Assembly: GCF_016466415.2 (NCBI RefSeq)
Contig: NZ_CP066771.1
Span: forward strand, 2,046,001-2,110,000
Direction of reading: 5' to 3'
Origin: Ralstonia pickettii
Lineage (GTDB): Bacteria > Pseudomonadota > Gammaproteobacteria > Burkholderiales > Burkholderiaceae
Length of the DNA: 64,000 bases
Numbering within the stretch: position 1 is the stretch's first letter; each line of letters opens with the position of its first letter. Positions 35,351 through 46,479 of this stretch are shown one piece after another. The position numbers were made by a program, and so were the translations under genes. The notes under the pieces were generated by a model. That model was not told the DNA's origin and searched no databases. It worked only from the letters and a program-made list of their open reading frames with translations.

Positions 35351-36307
35351 TTAGTGGAGCATCAGGAAGTACAAGAGCACGATATTGGCTGCAAGCAACA
35401 GTAGCGCGGTCGGGACTTGTGCTTTGATCACAGCGTTCTTATCGGACAACTCCAGCAGCGCAGCCGGCACGATATTGAAGTTCGCCGCCATCGGCGTCAT
35501 GAGCGTTCCGCAGTAGCCGGAGAACATGCCGATCGCCGCCATCACCGCCGGGTTGGCATGGAACACGCCCACCAGAATTGGCACGCCCACGCCGCCCGTC
35601 ATGACCGGGAAGGCTGCAAAGCCGTTACCCATGATGACGGTGAACAATGCCATGCCCACGCAATAGACCACCACCGCGACCAGGCGATAGTCCATGTTGA
35701 TGTAGGCGGTGGTCAGGTGCGCCACGGCCTTGCCCACGCCGGCATCGGCGAAGACCAGGCCGAGCATGGCCAGCATCTGCGGCAGTACCAGCGCCCAGCC
35801 GAGCGACTCCGTCAGCCGACGCGACTCACGCATGGCCTGCACCGGCGTGTCACGCGTCAACCAGCACGCCAGCGCGAGCGAGATGATGCAGCCCAGGCCC
35901 AGCGAGACAAAGGTCTGGTTCTTCGGATCGAGCAGCAGGTCGCCACCGATCTTTACGTCTTTCAGGAACACGCTGCCGATGACGGTGACCAGCGGAATGG
36001 TCAGCGCCGGAATGAACAAGCGGTTACCCAGGCGCTTGGCGGATGCGCGGCGCTCTTCCGCCGGCAGTTCACCGTGCTTGCCCAGCGTCACGCCGCCCGT
36101 GCCGGCCAGCAGTGCCATCACCACGGCACCCACGCCCACCACGATCGGCGGGAGCTTGTCGCCAACGAGGAAGATGACGGCGAAGATCGCCCAGAACAGG
36201 CCCGTGGTCCAGCGACGGGGGTGGTTCTTGTCGGCAAAGGTCATCAGCGCGGTGATCGTCAGGATGATCCCGGCCAGCCAGTACAGATAGTTGATCGACA
36301 GAATCAT
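35351..36307 (-). CDS. DUF979 family membrane protein, 5-oxoproline transporter subunit
   Basis: An inner-membrane protein of 318 residues with about nine helices. It opens ILSINYLYWLAGIILTITAL and contains VVVYCVGMALFTVIMGNGFA and FPVMTGGVGVPILVGVFHAN, which fit DUF979. DUF979 is always paired with DUF969 and next to pxp genes, and databases now label the pair a 5-oxoproline transporter. Here DUF969 ends 3 bp before its start, so the two are translated together. Transport activity is inferred from the family label and the neighbourhood. Confidence 0.88.
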   Translation of the reverse strand: MILSINYLYWLAGIILTITALMTFADKNHPRRWTTGLFWAIFAVIFLVGDKLPPIVVGVGAVVMALLAGTGGVTLGKHGELPAEERRASAKRLGNRLFIPALTIPLVTVIGSVFLKDVKIGGDLLLDPKNQTFVSLGLGCIISLALACWLTRDTPVQAMRESRRLTESLGWALVLPQMLAMLGLVFADAGVGKAVAHLTTAYINMDYRLVAVVVYCVGMALFTVIMGNGFAAFPVMTGGVGVPILVGVFHANPAVMAAIGMFSGYCGTLMTPMAANFNIVPAALLELSDKNAVIKAQVPTALLLLAANIVLLYFLMLH

Positions 36308-36310
36308 GGC

Positions 36311-37036
36311 TTACCCCTGCTTGGCCGCAGCCGCGTTGGTGTTAGCGGAGGCACCCATTTCACGGGCAAGCCAGCCGTCCAGGCGCTTGAGGCGCACCGA
36401 GTGGATCAGGAACGCGCAGACCGCCGTCGGGATGCCCCACACCGCAATGTGCAGCGGTTCCACGTCGATGCCCGAGCCGAGCAGGAACGTGTGCATCAGC
36501 GCGATGGCGCCGAAGGCCACGAAGATGTCTTCGCCGAAGAACAGGCCGACGTTGTCGGTAGCGGCACAGAAGGCCAGCAGGCGTTCGCGCACCGGCGCCG
36601 GCAGCTTGCCGAAACGGTTTTCGGCGGCGCCTTCGGCCATCGGGGCCAGCAGCGGGCGCACCATCTGCGGATGACCGCCGAGGCTCGTCAGACCGGCAGC
36701 CGCCGTCAGCTCGCGCACGGCGAGGTAGACGATCAGCAGGCGGCCAACCGTGGCCGATTGGATGCGCGAGATCCAGTTCTGCGCGTGTTCACGCAAGCCG
36801 TGCCGCTCGAGCAGACCCACCACCGCCAGCGGCAGCAGGATGATCAGCGGCAACGTCCGCGTCTTGATGATGCCCGTCCCGATCGCCGTCAGGATCTGCT
36901 CGATGGACATCGATGCCGCAAAACCGGTGGCGATGGCGGCCACGGCCACCACCAGCATCGGATTGAATCGCAGGATGAACCCCGCGATGATGACGACCAC
37001 CCCGATCAGCGGCCATAGATTCACTGCCGTACCCAT
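36311..37036 (-). CDS. DUF969 family membrane protein, 5-oxoproline transporter subunit
   Basis: An inner-membrane protein of 241 residues with about six helices. It opens NLWPLIGVVVIIAGFILRFN, with RTLPLIILLPLAVVGLLERH, REHAQNWISRIQSATVGRLL, then GGHPQMVRPLLAPMAEGAAE and LFFGEDIFVAFGAIALM, which are DUF969 hallmarks. The ATG at 37036 has GGGGGGAAGC upstream; an earlier in-frame start is rejected because its 43 residues are not hydrophobic and cover the spacer after pxpA. It partners the DUF979 protein 3 bp downstream. Confidence 0.88.
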   Translation of the reverse strand: MGTAVNLWPLIGVVVIIAGFILRFNPMLVVAVAAIATGFAASMSIEQILTAIGTGIIKTRTLPLIILLPLAVVGLLERHGLREHAQNWISRIQSATVGRLLIVYLAVRELTAAAGLTSLGGHPQMVRPLLAPMAEGAAENRFGKLPAPVRERLLAFCAATDNVGLFFGEDIFVAFGAIALMHTFLLGSGIDVEPLHIAVWGIPTAVCAFLIHSVRLKRLDGWLAREMGASANTNAAAAKQG

Positions 37037-37091
37037 GTGGTGCTTCCCCCCAAGTTGATAAAAAGCCCCGCTGGAAGGACGGGGCCGTGGC

Positions 37092-37835
37092 TCAGGCGCC
37101 GGCGCGAACAGCGATGCCTTCGCTGCCAAGCCGTTCCCGAATGCGTCGCGCGAACGCCAGCGCATGCGCGCCGTCGCCGTGCAGACAAACCGTTTCCGCG
37201 CGGATCGGAACCCACGTGCCGTCGATGGCCTTCACGCGCTGCTCGCGCACCATCGTCAGCGTCTGGTCCAGCGCGGCATCTTCGCTGTCGATCAGGGCGC
37301 CCGGCGTACCGCGTTTGACGAGCGAGCCGTCCGCGTTGTATCCGCGATCGGCAAACACCTCTTCCTTGGCCTTCAGGCCGAGTTCACGTGCAGCCTTGAC
37401 CAGCTCACCGCCCGCCAGGCCAAACACCACCAACGACGGATCGAAATCGCGAATCGCCCGCACGATGGCGACGGCCAGAGGCCGGTCACGCGACGCCTGG
37501 TTGTATAGCGCGCCGTGCGCCTTCACGTGGGCCAGCCTGCCGCCCTGCGCCCGCACGATGGCTGACAGCCCACCAATCTGGAACAGCACGCCCGCGTAGA
37601 TTTCGTCGGGCGGCAGATGCATTTCAGTGCGGCCGAAGTTTTCGCGATCGGGAAAGCTCGGATGCGCGCCGATCGACACGCCCTGGCGCAGCGCCCAGCC
37701 CACGGTCTGGCGCATCGTATTGACGTCGCCGGCGTGCCAGCCGCACGCGATGTTGGCGGAACTCACCAGGGCGAGCAGCGCCTCGTCGGTATCGCAGCCT
37801 TCGCCGAGGTCGGCATTCAGATCAATTGCAGTCAT
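37092..37835 (-). CDS. pxpA: 5-oxoprolinase subunit A
   Basis: The LamB/YcsF-family subunit of the ATP-dependent 5-oxoprolinase PxpABC, which opens pyroglutamate to glutamate; 247 residues. It opens [20 protein letters not shown], then [37 protein letters not shown] and [12 protein letters not shown], and ends with [20 protein letters not shown]. All are family signatures. The ATG at 37835 is chosen; another ATG nine codons upstream overlaps pxpC by 8 bp and is possible. It lies between pxpC and the transporter pair. Confidence 0.95.
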   Translation of the reverse strand: MTAIDLNADLGEGCDTDEALLALVSSANIACGWHAGDVNTMRQTVGWALRQGVSIGAHPSFPDRENFGRTEMHLPPDEIYAGVLFQIGGLSAIVRAQGGRLAHVKAHGALYNQASRDRPLAVAIVRAIRDFDPSLVVFGLAGGELVKAARELGLKAKEEVFADRGYNADGSLVKRGTPGALIDSEDAALDQTLTMVREQRVKAIDGTWVPIRAETVCLHGDGAHALAFARRIRERLGSEGIAVRAGA

Positions 37836-37854
37836 GATGTTGTCTTCCGGTGCA

Positions 37855-38904
37855 TCAGGCATTCAGTCGCGTCTTGGCGGTGCGATGCGCGCTCGACAGA
37901 ATGCCTTGGCGCTGCCAATCCAGCGCGGTTTCGATTTGCTGCAGATACCGTGCCACGTCGGCACGGGCGGCTTCGGCCTCTTCCAGCGTCACACGCTCGA
38001 AGCGCACGCGCGTGCCGAGCGGAATCTGCGCCAGGCGCCATTGGTCGGCCAGGATGACGGAGCCGATCTTCGGATAGCCACCGGTGGTTTGTGCATCGGC
38101 CATCAACACGATGGGCTGGCCCGATGGCGGCACCTGGATCACGCCCGGCACCACGCCATGCGAGAGCAGATCGCCGCTGCGCTGCTTCTTGCGCTTGAGT
38201 TCCGGCCCCTGCAGGCGAAAACCCATGCGGTTGCTGTTGGGGGTGAGCGTCCAGTCGGATTCCCAGAATGCGGCTTGCGCATCGGCAACGAAATCGTCGT
38301 ATTCAGGACCGGGCAGCACGCGCATGACAGGCGTGTCCTTCTGCGCGCGGTCGAACGTCCAGCGGGCGGCCTTTACGGCAACGGTATCGCCGCTGATGTC
38401 AGGGGCGTACGTTGTGTCGGCAGGCAGCACGGGCAGCCTGTCGCCATCCTTCAGCGGGCGCCCTTCGAAACCGCCAAAGCCGGCCTTCAAATCAGTGCTG
38501 CGCGAGCCCATCATCTCGGGCACGTCGATGCCGCCGGCCACGCACAGATACGCGCGCACGCCGCCCTGCGCCACCCGCAAGGTCAGCATCTGCCCGCGTT
38601 GCACAGGGATGGCGCGCCACGCATGCACCGGTGCGCCGTCGAGCGTGGCGCGGCAATCGGCGCCCGTCAGCGCGATCAGGCCATTGGCGTGGAAGCGCAG
38701 CGTGGCGTTGCCCAGCGTGAATTCGATGCCCGCGGCATCGCTGCGGTTGCCGACCAAGCGGTTGCCCACATACAGCGACAGCGGATCCAGCGCGCCCGAC
38801 GTGCACACGCCAAAGCGGCGATAGCCCGTGCGGCCCAGGTCTTGCACCGAGGCCAGCACGCCGGCCCGCACGATCTCGATCATGGGTTGGGGTTTCGAAC
38901 TCAT
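37855..38904 (-). CDS. pxpC: 5-oxoprolinase subunit C (biotin-dependent carboxylase-like)
   Basis: The PxpC (YbgK, allophanate-hydrolase-subunit-2-like) component of 5-oxoprolinase, 349 residues. Signatures: [91 protein letters not shown] and the late [20 protein letters not shown]. Its ATG overlaps the pxpB stop in an ATGA, so B and C are translationally coupled, and pxpA follows 19 bp later. Confidence 0.95.
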   Translation of the reverse strand: MSSKPQPMIEIVRAGVLASVQDLGRTGYRRFGVCTSGALDPLSLYVGNRLVGNRSDAAGIEFTLGNATLRFHANGLIALTGADCRATLDGAPVHAWRAIPVQRGQMLTLRVAQGGVRAYLCVAGGIDVPEMMGSRSTDLKAGFGGFEGRPLKDGDRLPVLPADTTYAPDISGDTVAVKAARWTFDRAQKDTPVMRVLPGPEYDDFVADAQAAFWESDWTLTPNSNRMGFRLQGPELKRKKQRSGDLLSHGVVPGVIQVPPSGQPIVLMADAQTTGGYPKIGSVILADQWRLAQIPLGTRVRFERVTLEEAEAARADVARYLQQIETALDWQRQGILSSAHRTAKTRLNA

Positions 38905-39548
38905 GAGCGCACCTTCGAGGCAACAAAGCGGATGCGGTCTCCAGGCGAGAGCAGCGTGGGGGGATTGCGCTGCGGCATGAAGAGCGCCGCGTCTGTGCGG
39001 CCGAGCAATTGCCAACCGCCGGGGGATGCGGCCGGATAGATGCCGGTCTGCTCGCCGCCGATGCCGACCGAACCGGCCGGCACGGCCATGCGCGGCTCGG
39101 CGCGGCGCGGCGTGGCAAGCGACTTGTCGAGCCCGCCCATGTAGGCAAAGCCCGGCTGGAAACCCAGGAAATAGACGATGTATTCGGGTGCGGTGTGGCG
39201 GCGCACGACTTCGGCCGTGCTCAGGCCGGTGTGCTTGGCGACTTCGCGCAGGTCGGGACCTTCGTCACCGCCATAGGCGACTTCGATGTCGACGAGTTTG
39301 CCGTCGGCCACCAGCGCCTGGCTTTCTTCCCAGGCTTCGCGCAGCTGCGTGGTCAGTCGCTGCGCATCGGCCAGTGGACCGAACACGAGCGTGAGGTTGT
39401 TCATGCCGGGCACCACGTCGACCACGCCCAGCCAGTTGGACGCGCGCGAGGCCATGGCCCAGATACGCTGCTGGCAATTCAGGGTGGCCGGTGGCGGCAC
39501 TTCGCACAACAGCGCCAGTTCGCCCAGCCGGTGAATCGTGCACTGCAA
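38901..39548 (-). CDS. pxpB: 5-oxoprolinase subunit B
   Basis: The PxpB (YbgJ, allophanate-hydrolase-subunit-1-like) component, 215 residues. Conserved blocks: HRLGELALLCEVPPPATL, VDVVPGMNNLTLVFGP, VAYGGDEGPDLREVAKHTGL, YFLGFQPGFAYMGGLD, TPRRAEPRMAVPAGSVGIGG and TGIYPAASPGGWQLLGRTD. The start is a TTG at 39548 behind GGGGGTTAAG; no ATG or GTG in frame gives the conserved N-terminus, so the TTG start seems real. It is the first gene of the seven-gene minus-strand operon. Confidence 0.94.
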   Translation of the reverse strand: MQCTIHRLGELALLCEVPPPATLNCQQRIWAMASRASNWLGVVDVVPGMNNLTLVFGPLADAQRLTTQLREAWEESQALVADGKLVDIEVAYGGDEGPDLREVAKHTGLSTAEVVRRHTAPEYIVYFLGFQPGFAYMGGLDKSLATPRRAEPRMAVPAGSVGIGGEQTGIYPAASPGGWQLLGRTDAALFMPQRNPPTLLSPGDRIRFVASKVRS

Positions 39549-39623
39549 CTTAACCCCCGTCTCGTGTGGGCCGTTGGCGGAAAGATCCCGGCAAAACGAC
39601 GCGCGTTTGACAACGAAAGCGAT

Positions 39624-39658
39624 ACGTTAATAAATTGTCGATAAATTCTGTATAAGAA
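39624..39658 (-). promoter_or_regulatory. A+T-rich control region upstream of the pxp operon
   Basis: The 277 bp between pxpB and the Bcr/CflA gene hold no gene. Near 39624-39658 is the only A+T-rich patch, with the heptamer ATAAATT twice (39630-39636 and 39641-39647), 11 bp apart, on one helix face. On the minus strand a weak TTATAC/TATTAA pair with 17-bp spacing can be drawn. Position suggests the operon promoter and an activator or repressor site; the box matches are poor. Confidence 0.4.
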
Positions 39659-39825
39659 GTAACCCTTAGTCACTCAGGGCCAAGTCCCGGCCGATGCTGT
39701 CCGGCTGCACTCATCATAGGTGCCGAACACGATCAGCGTTGACAGGCATGTTATGCCAAAGTCATATGAAGGGATGAAGACGCCTCCCAGAACAAGAGGC
39801 GTAGCGCAAGACCCGAAACGGAAGA

Positions 39826-41040
39826 TCAGGCGGCAGGCTCTGCGCGCGTAACACGCAGGCCAAGGACGAGCGCGACGATGGCACACACAGCCATCATGCC
39901 CAGCAGCGGCAACGCGGTCTGGCCGATGGCCGCGACCACCGTACCGGTCACCATCCCAAGGCCGAATTGCATCGCGCCCATGAGCGCCGAGCCCGTGCCC
40001 GCGCGCGCGCCCTGCCCCGCCATTGCCAAGGCGCCGGTGTTGGGCGAGATACAACCGATCGACGCGATGTAGCAGAACAACGCGGCCAGCACGAGCGGCA
40101 GCGGCGTAAAGCCAGCCCCGGCAGCCGCAGCGGCCAACACGCTGGTGATGGCCGGCACCCACAGCGCCCGCCGCAACACCCGCGCCGGAGAATACTTGCG
40201 CACCAGCCGCACATTCACGCGCGAGGCCGCGATCATCCCAGCCGCGTTGCTGCCGAACACCCACGCATAGTGCGACGGCGTCAGCCCATAACCGTCGATC
40301 AGCACGAACGACGACACGGTGATGTATGCAAACATGCCCGACAGGAAGACCGCGCCGCACCACATATAGGCGGCGTAATGGTGATCGCGCAGAAGTTCCC
40401 AGTAGTCGCGCAGCACGTGGCCGACCGCCAACCTGCGCGCCTGCTCGGGCGCCAGCGACTCGCGCATCAGGTAATGCACGGCCACCAGCGAGAGCACGCC
40501 AAATGCCGTCAGCAGGGCAAAGATGACCCGCCACGTTGTGAACTGCAGCACCGCGCCGCCAATCATCGGCGCGAGGATGGGCGCCACACCCATGACCAGC
40601 ATCAGCGTCGAATACGCCTGTGCGGCGCCGGCCGGGTCCATGCGATCACGCACCGCTGCGCGCGCGATCACCATGCCGGCGCAACCGCCAAATCCCTGCA
40701 CGCCGCGCAGGACGGCAAGCATCGTGGCGTCTTTGGCGAACGCGCAGCCAATGGATGCAGCCACGTACATCGCCAGACCGATGTAGAGCGGCGGCTTGCG
40801 GCCAAAGCGGTCGCTGGCCGGGCCATAGATCAGTTGGCCAATCGCCAGGCTGATCAGGAAGACAGTCAGTGTGAGCCCCGCTGCAGCCGACGATGTATTC
40901 AGATCGCGCGCAATGGTTGGCAGGCTGGGCAGGTACATGTCGACCGACAGCGGGCCGATGGCCGTCAGCGCGCCAAGCAGCAGGAGCCAGCCGGGAATGG
41001 GGCCGGGCATGCGGGATCGTGCAGGAGCGGGAGCAGTCAT
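39826..41040 (-). CDS. Bcr/CflA-family multidrug efflux transporter
   Basis: A 404-residue major-facilitator exporter with 12 predicted helices. It opens PGWLLLLGALTAIGPLSVDM, YLPSLPTIARDLNTSSAAAG (drug:proton antiporter 12-helix family motif) and has GQLIYGPASDRFGRKPPLYI, the MFS loop 2-3 signature, then GGCAGMVIARAAVRD. These match Bcr/CflA (bicyclomycin/sulfonamide resistance-type) proteins. The actual substrate is unknown. It is divergent from the ABC importer, with 415 bp between. Confidence 0.9.
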   Translation of the reverse strand: MTAPAPARSRMPGPIPGWLLLLGALTAIGPLSVDMYLPSLPTIARDLNTSSAAAGLTLTVFLISLAIGQLIYGPASDRFGRKPPLYIGLAMYVAASIGCAFAKDATMLAVLRGVQGFGGCAGMVIARAAVRDRMDPAGAAQAYSTLMLVMGVAPILAPMIGGAVLQFTTWRVIFALLTAFGVLSLVAVHYLMRESLAPEQARRLAVGHVLRDYWELLRDHHYAAYMWCGAVFLSGMFAYITVSSFVLIDGYGLTPSHYAWVFGSNAAGMIAASRVNVRLVRKYSPARVLRRALWVPAITSVLAAAAAGAGFTPLPLVLAALFCYIASIGCISPNTGALAMAGQGARAGTGSALMGAMQFGLGMVTGTVVAAIGQTALPLLGMMAVCAIVALVLGLRVTRAEPAA

Positions 41041-41455
41041 GAAGGCGGAAGCGGGACGCGGCGGACGGGAGGCCGCCGCCGGAGCAAACCAAGAACTTTA
41101 GCGCAAAGCGACGCGCCACGCGCGCGCACCGGCCAGGTGCAAGACGGCCTGCGCGCCCCACCCGAGGGCTGCACGCGCAACCTGCATACATCGACATGAC
41201 AAGCTGAACGCTGGAAACGGCCCTGAATGGCCCGGCACGGGATTTGCACTCTGCCACCCCCCGTACGAGGCAGTCGCAAGCGGGCCGAAATCGCCGTCCG
41301 GTGCGGTGCCGGGCGATATAATTTGTGGTTGATGGCAAGCATCACGCAAACATGATGATTGCTGCGATGCGTCGGCGCGAATCTGCGTCGGCGTTGCTGC
41401 TGTGAAGTGTCGTCAACACCCAAAAAGAGACCGCCTCCGATGCGCACCCCGCACG
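41041..41455. other. Gene-free region with promoter of the BMP-type importer
   Basis: I find no gene here. A perfect -10 box TATAAT lies at 41317-41322 on the plus strand with no good -35 partner, which suggests an activator-dependent promoter for the ABC-importer genes. The first 100 bp are unusually rich in CG steps. A GTG at 41402 in frame with the ATP-binding protein makes part of this region potentially coding. Confidence 0.5.
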
Positions 41456-43031
<1,576 letters not shown>

Positions 43032-43039
<8 letters not shown>

Positions 43040-44141
43040 CGTCATGCATGGCAGCCGCCTGGCGCTGCCGATCTCGCTGGAGCTGCGCGCGATCCCGTCG
43101 CGCACCATGGCCTATGCCTCGCCGCTGATCGCCCTGGCGCTGACGATGGTGTTTGGCCTGCTGCTGTTCGCGCTGCTGGGCAAAGATCCGGTGGCCGGTC
43201 TGCGCGTGTTTCTGGTCGAGCCGCTGGTGAGCAAGCGGGCGATTGGTGAAGTGCTGCTCAAGACCGTGCCGCTGGTGCTGTGCGCGCTTGGCTTGTCGGT
43301 GTGCTATCGGGCCAACGTGTGGAATATCGGCGCGGAGGGGCAGCTCATCGTGGGCGGCATCTTTGCAGCGGCCACGATCATCTACTTCGATACACCGACG
43401 CCCGCCATCCCCGGGGGCTTTGCACTGGTGCTGGCCATCGTTGCCGGCCTCATTGGCGGCGCGCTGTGGGCCGCAATCACGGCGCTGCTGCGCGATCGCT
43501 TTCATGCCAACGAGATCCTCGTCTCGCTCATGCTCACGTACATCGCGCAGTTGCTGCTGCTGTACGTGGTCAACGGGCCGTTGAAGGACCCGAACGGCAT
43601 GAACTTCCCGCAATCGATCGTGTTCGACAGCGCGTTCGTTCTGCCGACGCTCGTCGCCGGCACGCGCTTGCACGTCGGCTTCCTGTTCATGCTCGTGATG
43701 ACGGCGGCGATGACGTTGTTCGTCTTCCGCAGCTTCGCGGGCTATCGGTTGCAGGTGGGTGGCCTCGCTCCACAGGCCGCGCGCTATGCGGGTTTCTCGT
43801 CGCGTGCGGCGCTGTGGACGGCGCTGCTGGTGTCGGGCGGCCTGGCGGGTATTGCCGGCGCCTTTGAGGTCACGGGGCCGATCGGGCAACTGCTGCCATC
43901 CATTTCCCCCGGCTACGGCTTTGCCGCCATCGTTGTGGCGTTCGTCGGGCGCTTGAATCCGGTGGGCACCGTGCTGGGTGCGATCGTGATGTCGCTGTTC
44001 TATATCGGTGGCGAGCTTGCGCAATCGCGCTTGGGCCTGCCGTCGGCCATTACCGGAGTGTTCCAGGGGATGCTGCTGTTCTTCCTGCTCGCCTGCGACA
44101 CGCTCATCGAATACCGCCTGCGCTGGCGCGCGCATCACTGA
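43032..44141 (+). CDS. ABC transporter permease 1, nucleoside/BMP type
   Basis: An inner-membrane subunit of 369 residues with about ten helices. It carries the family blocks VPLVLCALGLSVCYRANVWN, IGAEGQLIVGGIFAA, then FHANEILVSLMLTYIAQLLL, YVVNGPLKDPNGMNFPQS, and SRAALWTALLVSGGLAGIAG. These match the BPD-transporter-2 permeases of guanosine/nucleoside importers (NupP/YufP-like). It overlaps the ATPase gene by 8 bp and is followed 13 bp later by the second permease. Confidence 0.92.
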
Positions 44142-44154
44142 TCAGGCTGCACAC

Positions 44155-45075
44155 ATGGAAAGTCTCGCCCCCCTGATCGCCGCGTCGATCAACGCCGGCA
44201 CCCCGCTGTTGCTGGCCGCCTTGGGCCTCTTGATGAACGAGCGCTCCGGCGTGCTCAACCTCGGCGCGGAAGGCATGATGCTGGTGGCCGCCGTGGTTGG
44301 TTTCATGGTCGGCTACCAGACGCAGATTCCGCTGCTGGGCTTTGCTGCCGGTGCGATTGCAGGCATGGTGATGGCGGCCCTGTTTGCATGGCTCGCGCTG
44401 GTGCTCGTCACGAACCAGGTCGCCACGGGCCTCGCCTTGTCGATCTTCGGCACCGGACTGTCCGCCTTCATGGGGCAGCGCTTTGTGGGCATGTCGCTGC
44501 CGGCGCAGGCGCACGGCATCCCGGGGCTGGAGTCGATTCCGGTCGTGGGCCCCGCCCTGTTTGCGCACCACTGGATGGTCTATTTCAGCCTGCTGCTGTG
44601 CGGCGCGATTGCCTGGTTTCTGTTCAAGACGCGCGCGGGCCTCACGCTGCGCGCCATTGGCGAATCGCCGGAATCGGCTCACGCGCTCGGCTACCCGGTG
44701 CGCACTATCCGCTTTGGCGCGCTGTTGTTCGGCGGCGCATGCTGCGGGCTGGCCGGCGCATATCTTTCGCTGGTCTACACGCCAATGTGGGTCGAAAACA
44801 TGGTCGCCGGACGCGGCTGGATTGCCCTGGCCCTGACCACCTTTGCCACCTGGCGCCCGCTGCGCATCCTGTTCGGCGCGCTGCTGTTTGGCGGCGTGAC
44901 GATCCTGCAATTTCACCTGCAAGGGATGGGCGTGTCGGTACCGTCGCAGATTCTGTCGATGGCACCGTTTGCCGCCACCATCGTCGTGCTGGCCATCATC
45001 TCGCGCAATCCGGATTGGATTCGTCTGAACATGCCCGCATCGCTGGGCAAGCCGTTCCGCCCGGGGGCTGCCTAA
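44155..45075 (+). CDS. ABC transporter permease 2, nucleoside/BMP type
   Basis: The second inner-membrane subunit, 306 residues with about eight helices. Blocks: INAGTPLLLAALGLLMNERS, GVLNLGAEGMMLVAAVVGF, NQVATGLALSIFGTGLSAFM and TRAGLTLRAIGESPESAHAL (the coupling-loop region), then WGENMVAGRGWI-like VENMVAGRGWIALALTTFA. This is the NupQ/YufQ-like partner of the previous gene. The ATG at 44155 is the first plausible start after the first permease stop. Confidence 0.92.
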   Translation: MESLAPLIAASINAGTPLLLAALGLLMNERSGVLNLGAEGMMLVAAVVGFMVGYQTQIPLLGFAAGAIAGMVMAALFAWLALVLVTNQVATGLALSIFGTGLSAFMGQRFVGMSLPAQAHGIPGLESIPVVGPALFAHHWMVYFSLLLCGAIAWFLFKTRAGLTLRAIGESPESAHALGYPVRTIRFGALLFGGACCGLAGAYLSLVYTPMWVENMVAGRGWIALALTTFATWRPLRILFGALLFGGVTILQFHLQGMGVSVPSQILSMAPFAATIVVLAIISRNPDWIRLNMPASLGKPFRPGAA

Positions 45076-45156
45076 ACTGCGGCCTGAGCCTTCTGCATTC
45101 CCGTCTTTTGCTTCAAGCTTCAATACAGTCAACGAGCCACACAACAGGAGAAATCG

Positions 45157-46314
45157 ATGAACGTTACCCGCAGGATCACGCTGGCCGCTCTGGCCGCCGG
45201 CGCTGCCCTGACCCTCTGGGGTTGCGGCAAGTCCAACGACAGCGCTGGCGGCAACGCCGCGCCGGCCGCGTCCTCGGCCCCAGCCGCAGCCGCACCGGCT
45301 CCGGCCAATGAGCCGCTGAAGATCGCCTTCGTCTACGTCGGCCCCGTGGGCGACGCAGGCTGGACCCACGCCCACGATGACGGCCGCAAGGAAGTCGAAG
45401 CCAAGTTCGGCGACAAGGTGAAGACCAGCTTCGTCGAAAGCGTGCCCGAAAGCGCCGCGGATGCCGAACGCGTGTTCCGCGACCTGGCCACGCAAGGCAA
45501 CAAGGTCATCTTCGGTACGAGCTTCGGTTTCATGGAATCGATGCTCAAGGTTGCCAAGGAATTCCCGGACGTGAAGTTCGAGCACGCCACGGGTTTCAAG
45601 ACTGCTGACAACCTCGGCCAGTACGACGTTCGCACGTATGAAGGCGCATATCTGGCAGGCGTGGTGGCCGGCAAGATGAGCAAGTCGGGCAAGCTGGGCG
45701 TGGTGGGATCGGTGCCCATCCCCGAGGTGATCCGCAACATCGATTCGTTCACGCTGGGCGCACGCAGCGTCAACCCGAAGGCCACCACCCGCGTGGTGTG
45801 GGTCAACAAGTGGTTCGATCCGGGCAAGGAGCGCGAAGCGGCCACCACCCTCATCGGCCAGGGCGTTGACGTGCTGATGCAGAACACCGACTCCGCCGCA
45901 GTCGTGCAAACCGCGCAAGAGAAAGGCGTCTACGCCATCGGCTGGGACAGCGACATGACCAAGTTTGGCGAGAAGGCCCACCTGGCCGCCTCGATCAACA
46001 AATGGGGCGTGTACTACACCAAGGTCATCGGCGACGTACTTGAAAACAAGTGGAAGCCGGAAACCGTGTGGTGGGGTCTGAAGGAAGGCGCAATCGACCT
46101 GGGCGCTTACAACGCCGTGGTGCCCGAAGACGTGAAGACGCTGGTCGAGACCCGCAAGAAGGGCATCATCGACGGCTCGGCACCGATTTGGAAGGGTCCG
46201 CTCAAGGACAACACCGGCAAGGAAGTCCTGCCCGCTGACAAGGTCGCCGACGACGGCTTCCTGCACGGCATCAAGTTCTACGTCGACGGCGTGGAAGGCA
46301 AGATTCCGGGCTAA
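45157..46314 (+). CDS. BMP-family substrate-binding lipoprotein
   Basis: A periplasmic substrate-binding lipoprotein of the basic membrane protein (PnrA/Med) family, 385 residues. The lipobox LTLWGC puts the lipidated Cys at 23, followed by an Ala/Pro linker to residue 50. Family blocks: IAFVYVGPVGDAGWTHAHDD, VIFGTSFGFMESMLKVAKEF, YEGAYLAGVVAGKMSKSGKL, GVDVLMQNTDSAAVVQTAQE, GWDSDM and NKWGVYYTKVIGDVL. PnrA-type proteins bind purine nucleosides, so the cassette is probably a nucleoside importer. An ACAGGAG ribosome site and a strong terminator after the gene bound it. Confidence 0.93.
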   Translation: MNVTRRITLAALAAGAALTLWGCGKSNDSAGGNAAPAASSAPAAAAPAPANEPLKIAFVYVGPVGDAGWTHAHDDGRKEVEAKFGDKVKTSFVESVPESAADAERVFRDLATQGNKVIFGTSFGFMESMLKVAKEFPDVKFEHATGFKTADNLGQYDVRTYEGAYLAGVVAGKMSKSGKLGVVGSVPIPEVIRNIDSFTLGARSVNPKATTRVVWVNKWFDPGKEREAATTLIGQGVDVLMQNTDSAAVVQTAQEKGVYAIGWDSDMTKFGEKAHLAASINKWGVYYTKVIGDVLENKWKPETVWWGLKEGAIDLGAYNAVVPEDVKTLVETRKKGIIDGSAPIWKGPLKDNTGKEVLPADKVADDGFLHGIKFYVDGVEGKIPG

Positions 46315-46331
46315 GTCGTACCCGTCTCGGC

Positions 46332-46368
46332 AAAAGCCGGCACCTCGCGCGAGGGCCGGCTTTTTTTT
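46332..46368 (+). terminator. Terminator of the BMP ABC-importer operon
   Basis: A long interrupted stem: AAAAGCCGGC (46332-46341) pairs with GCCGGCTTTT (46355-46364), then CCTC/GAGG inside, capped by GCGC. It is followed by eight T in all. Confidence 0.93.
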
Positions 46369-46479
46369 CATGGACGATGGGTCTTCATCTTGAAAACCGG
46401 GCCGTTTCCCCAAGCTGATACGATGGTTTGCCGGCCAACCGCTTGCATGTGACGCCGGCTTTTCATCAAGGAGCCCGCG

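Noticed and set aside
35417..37018. A 533-codon plus-strand open frame antisense to DUF969/DUF979
   Set aside because: It spans two real genes on the other strand and their junction, and has an Arg/His/Gln-dominated composition.
39780..39802. Hairpin ACGCCTC/GAGGCGT after the Bcr/CflA gene
   Set aside because: A 7-bp stem with a 9-nt loop and no T-run on either strand is not enough for a terminator call.
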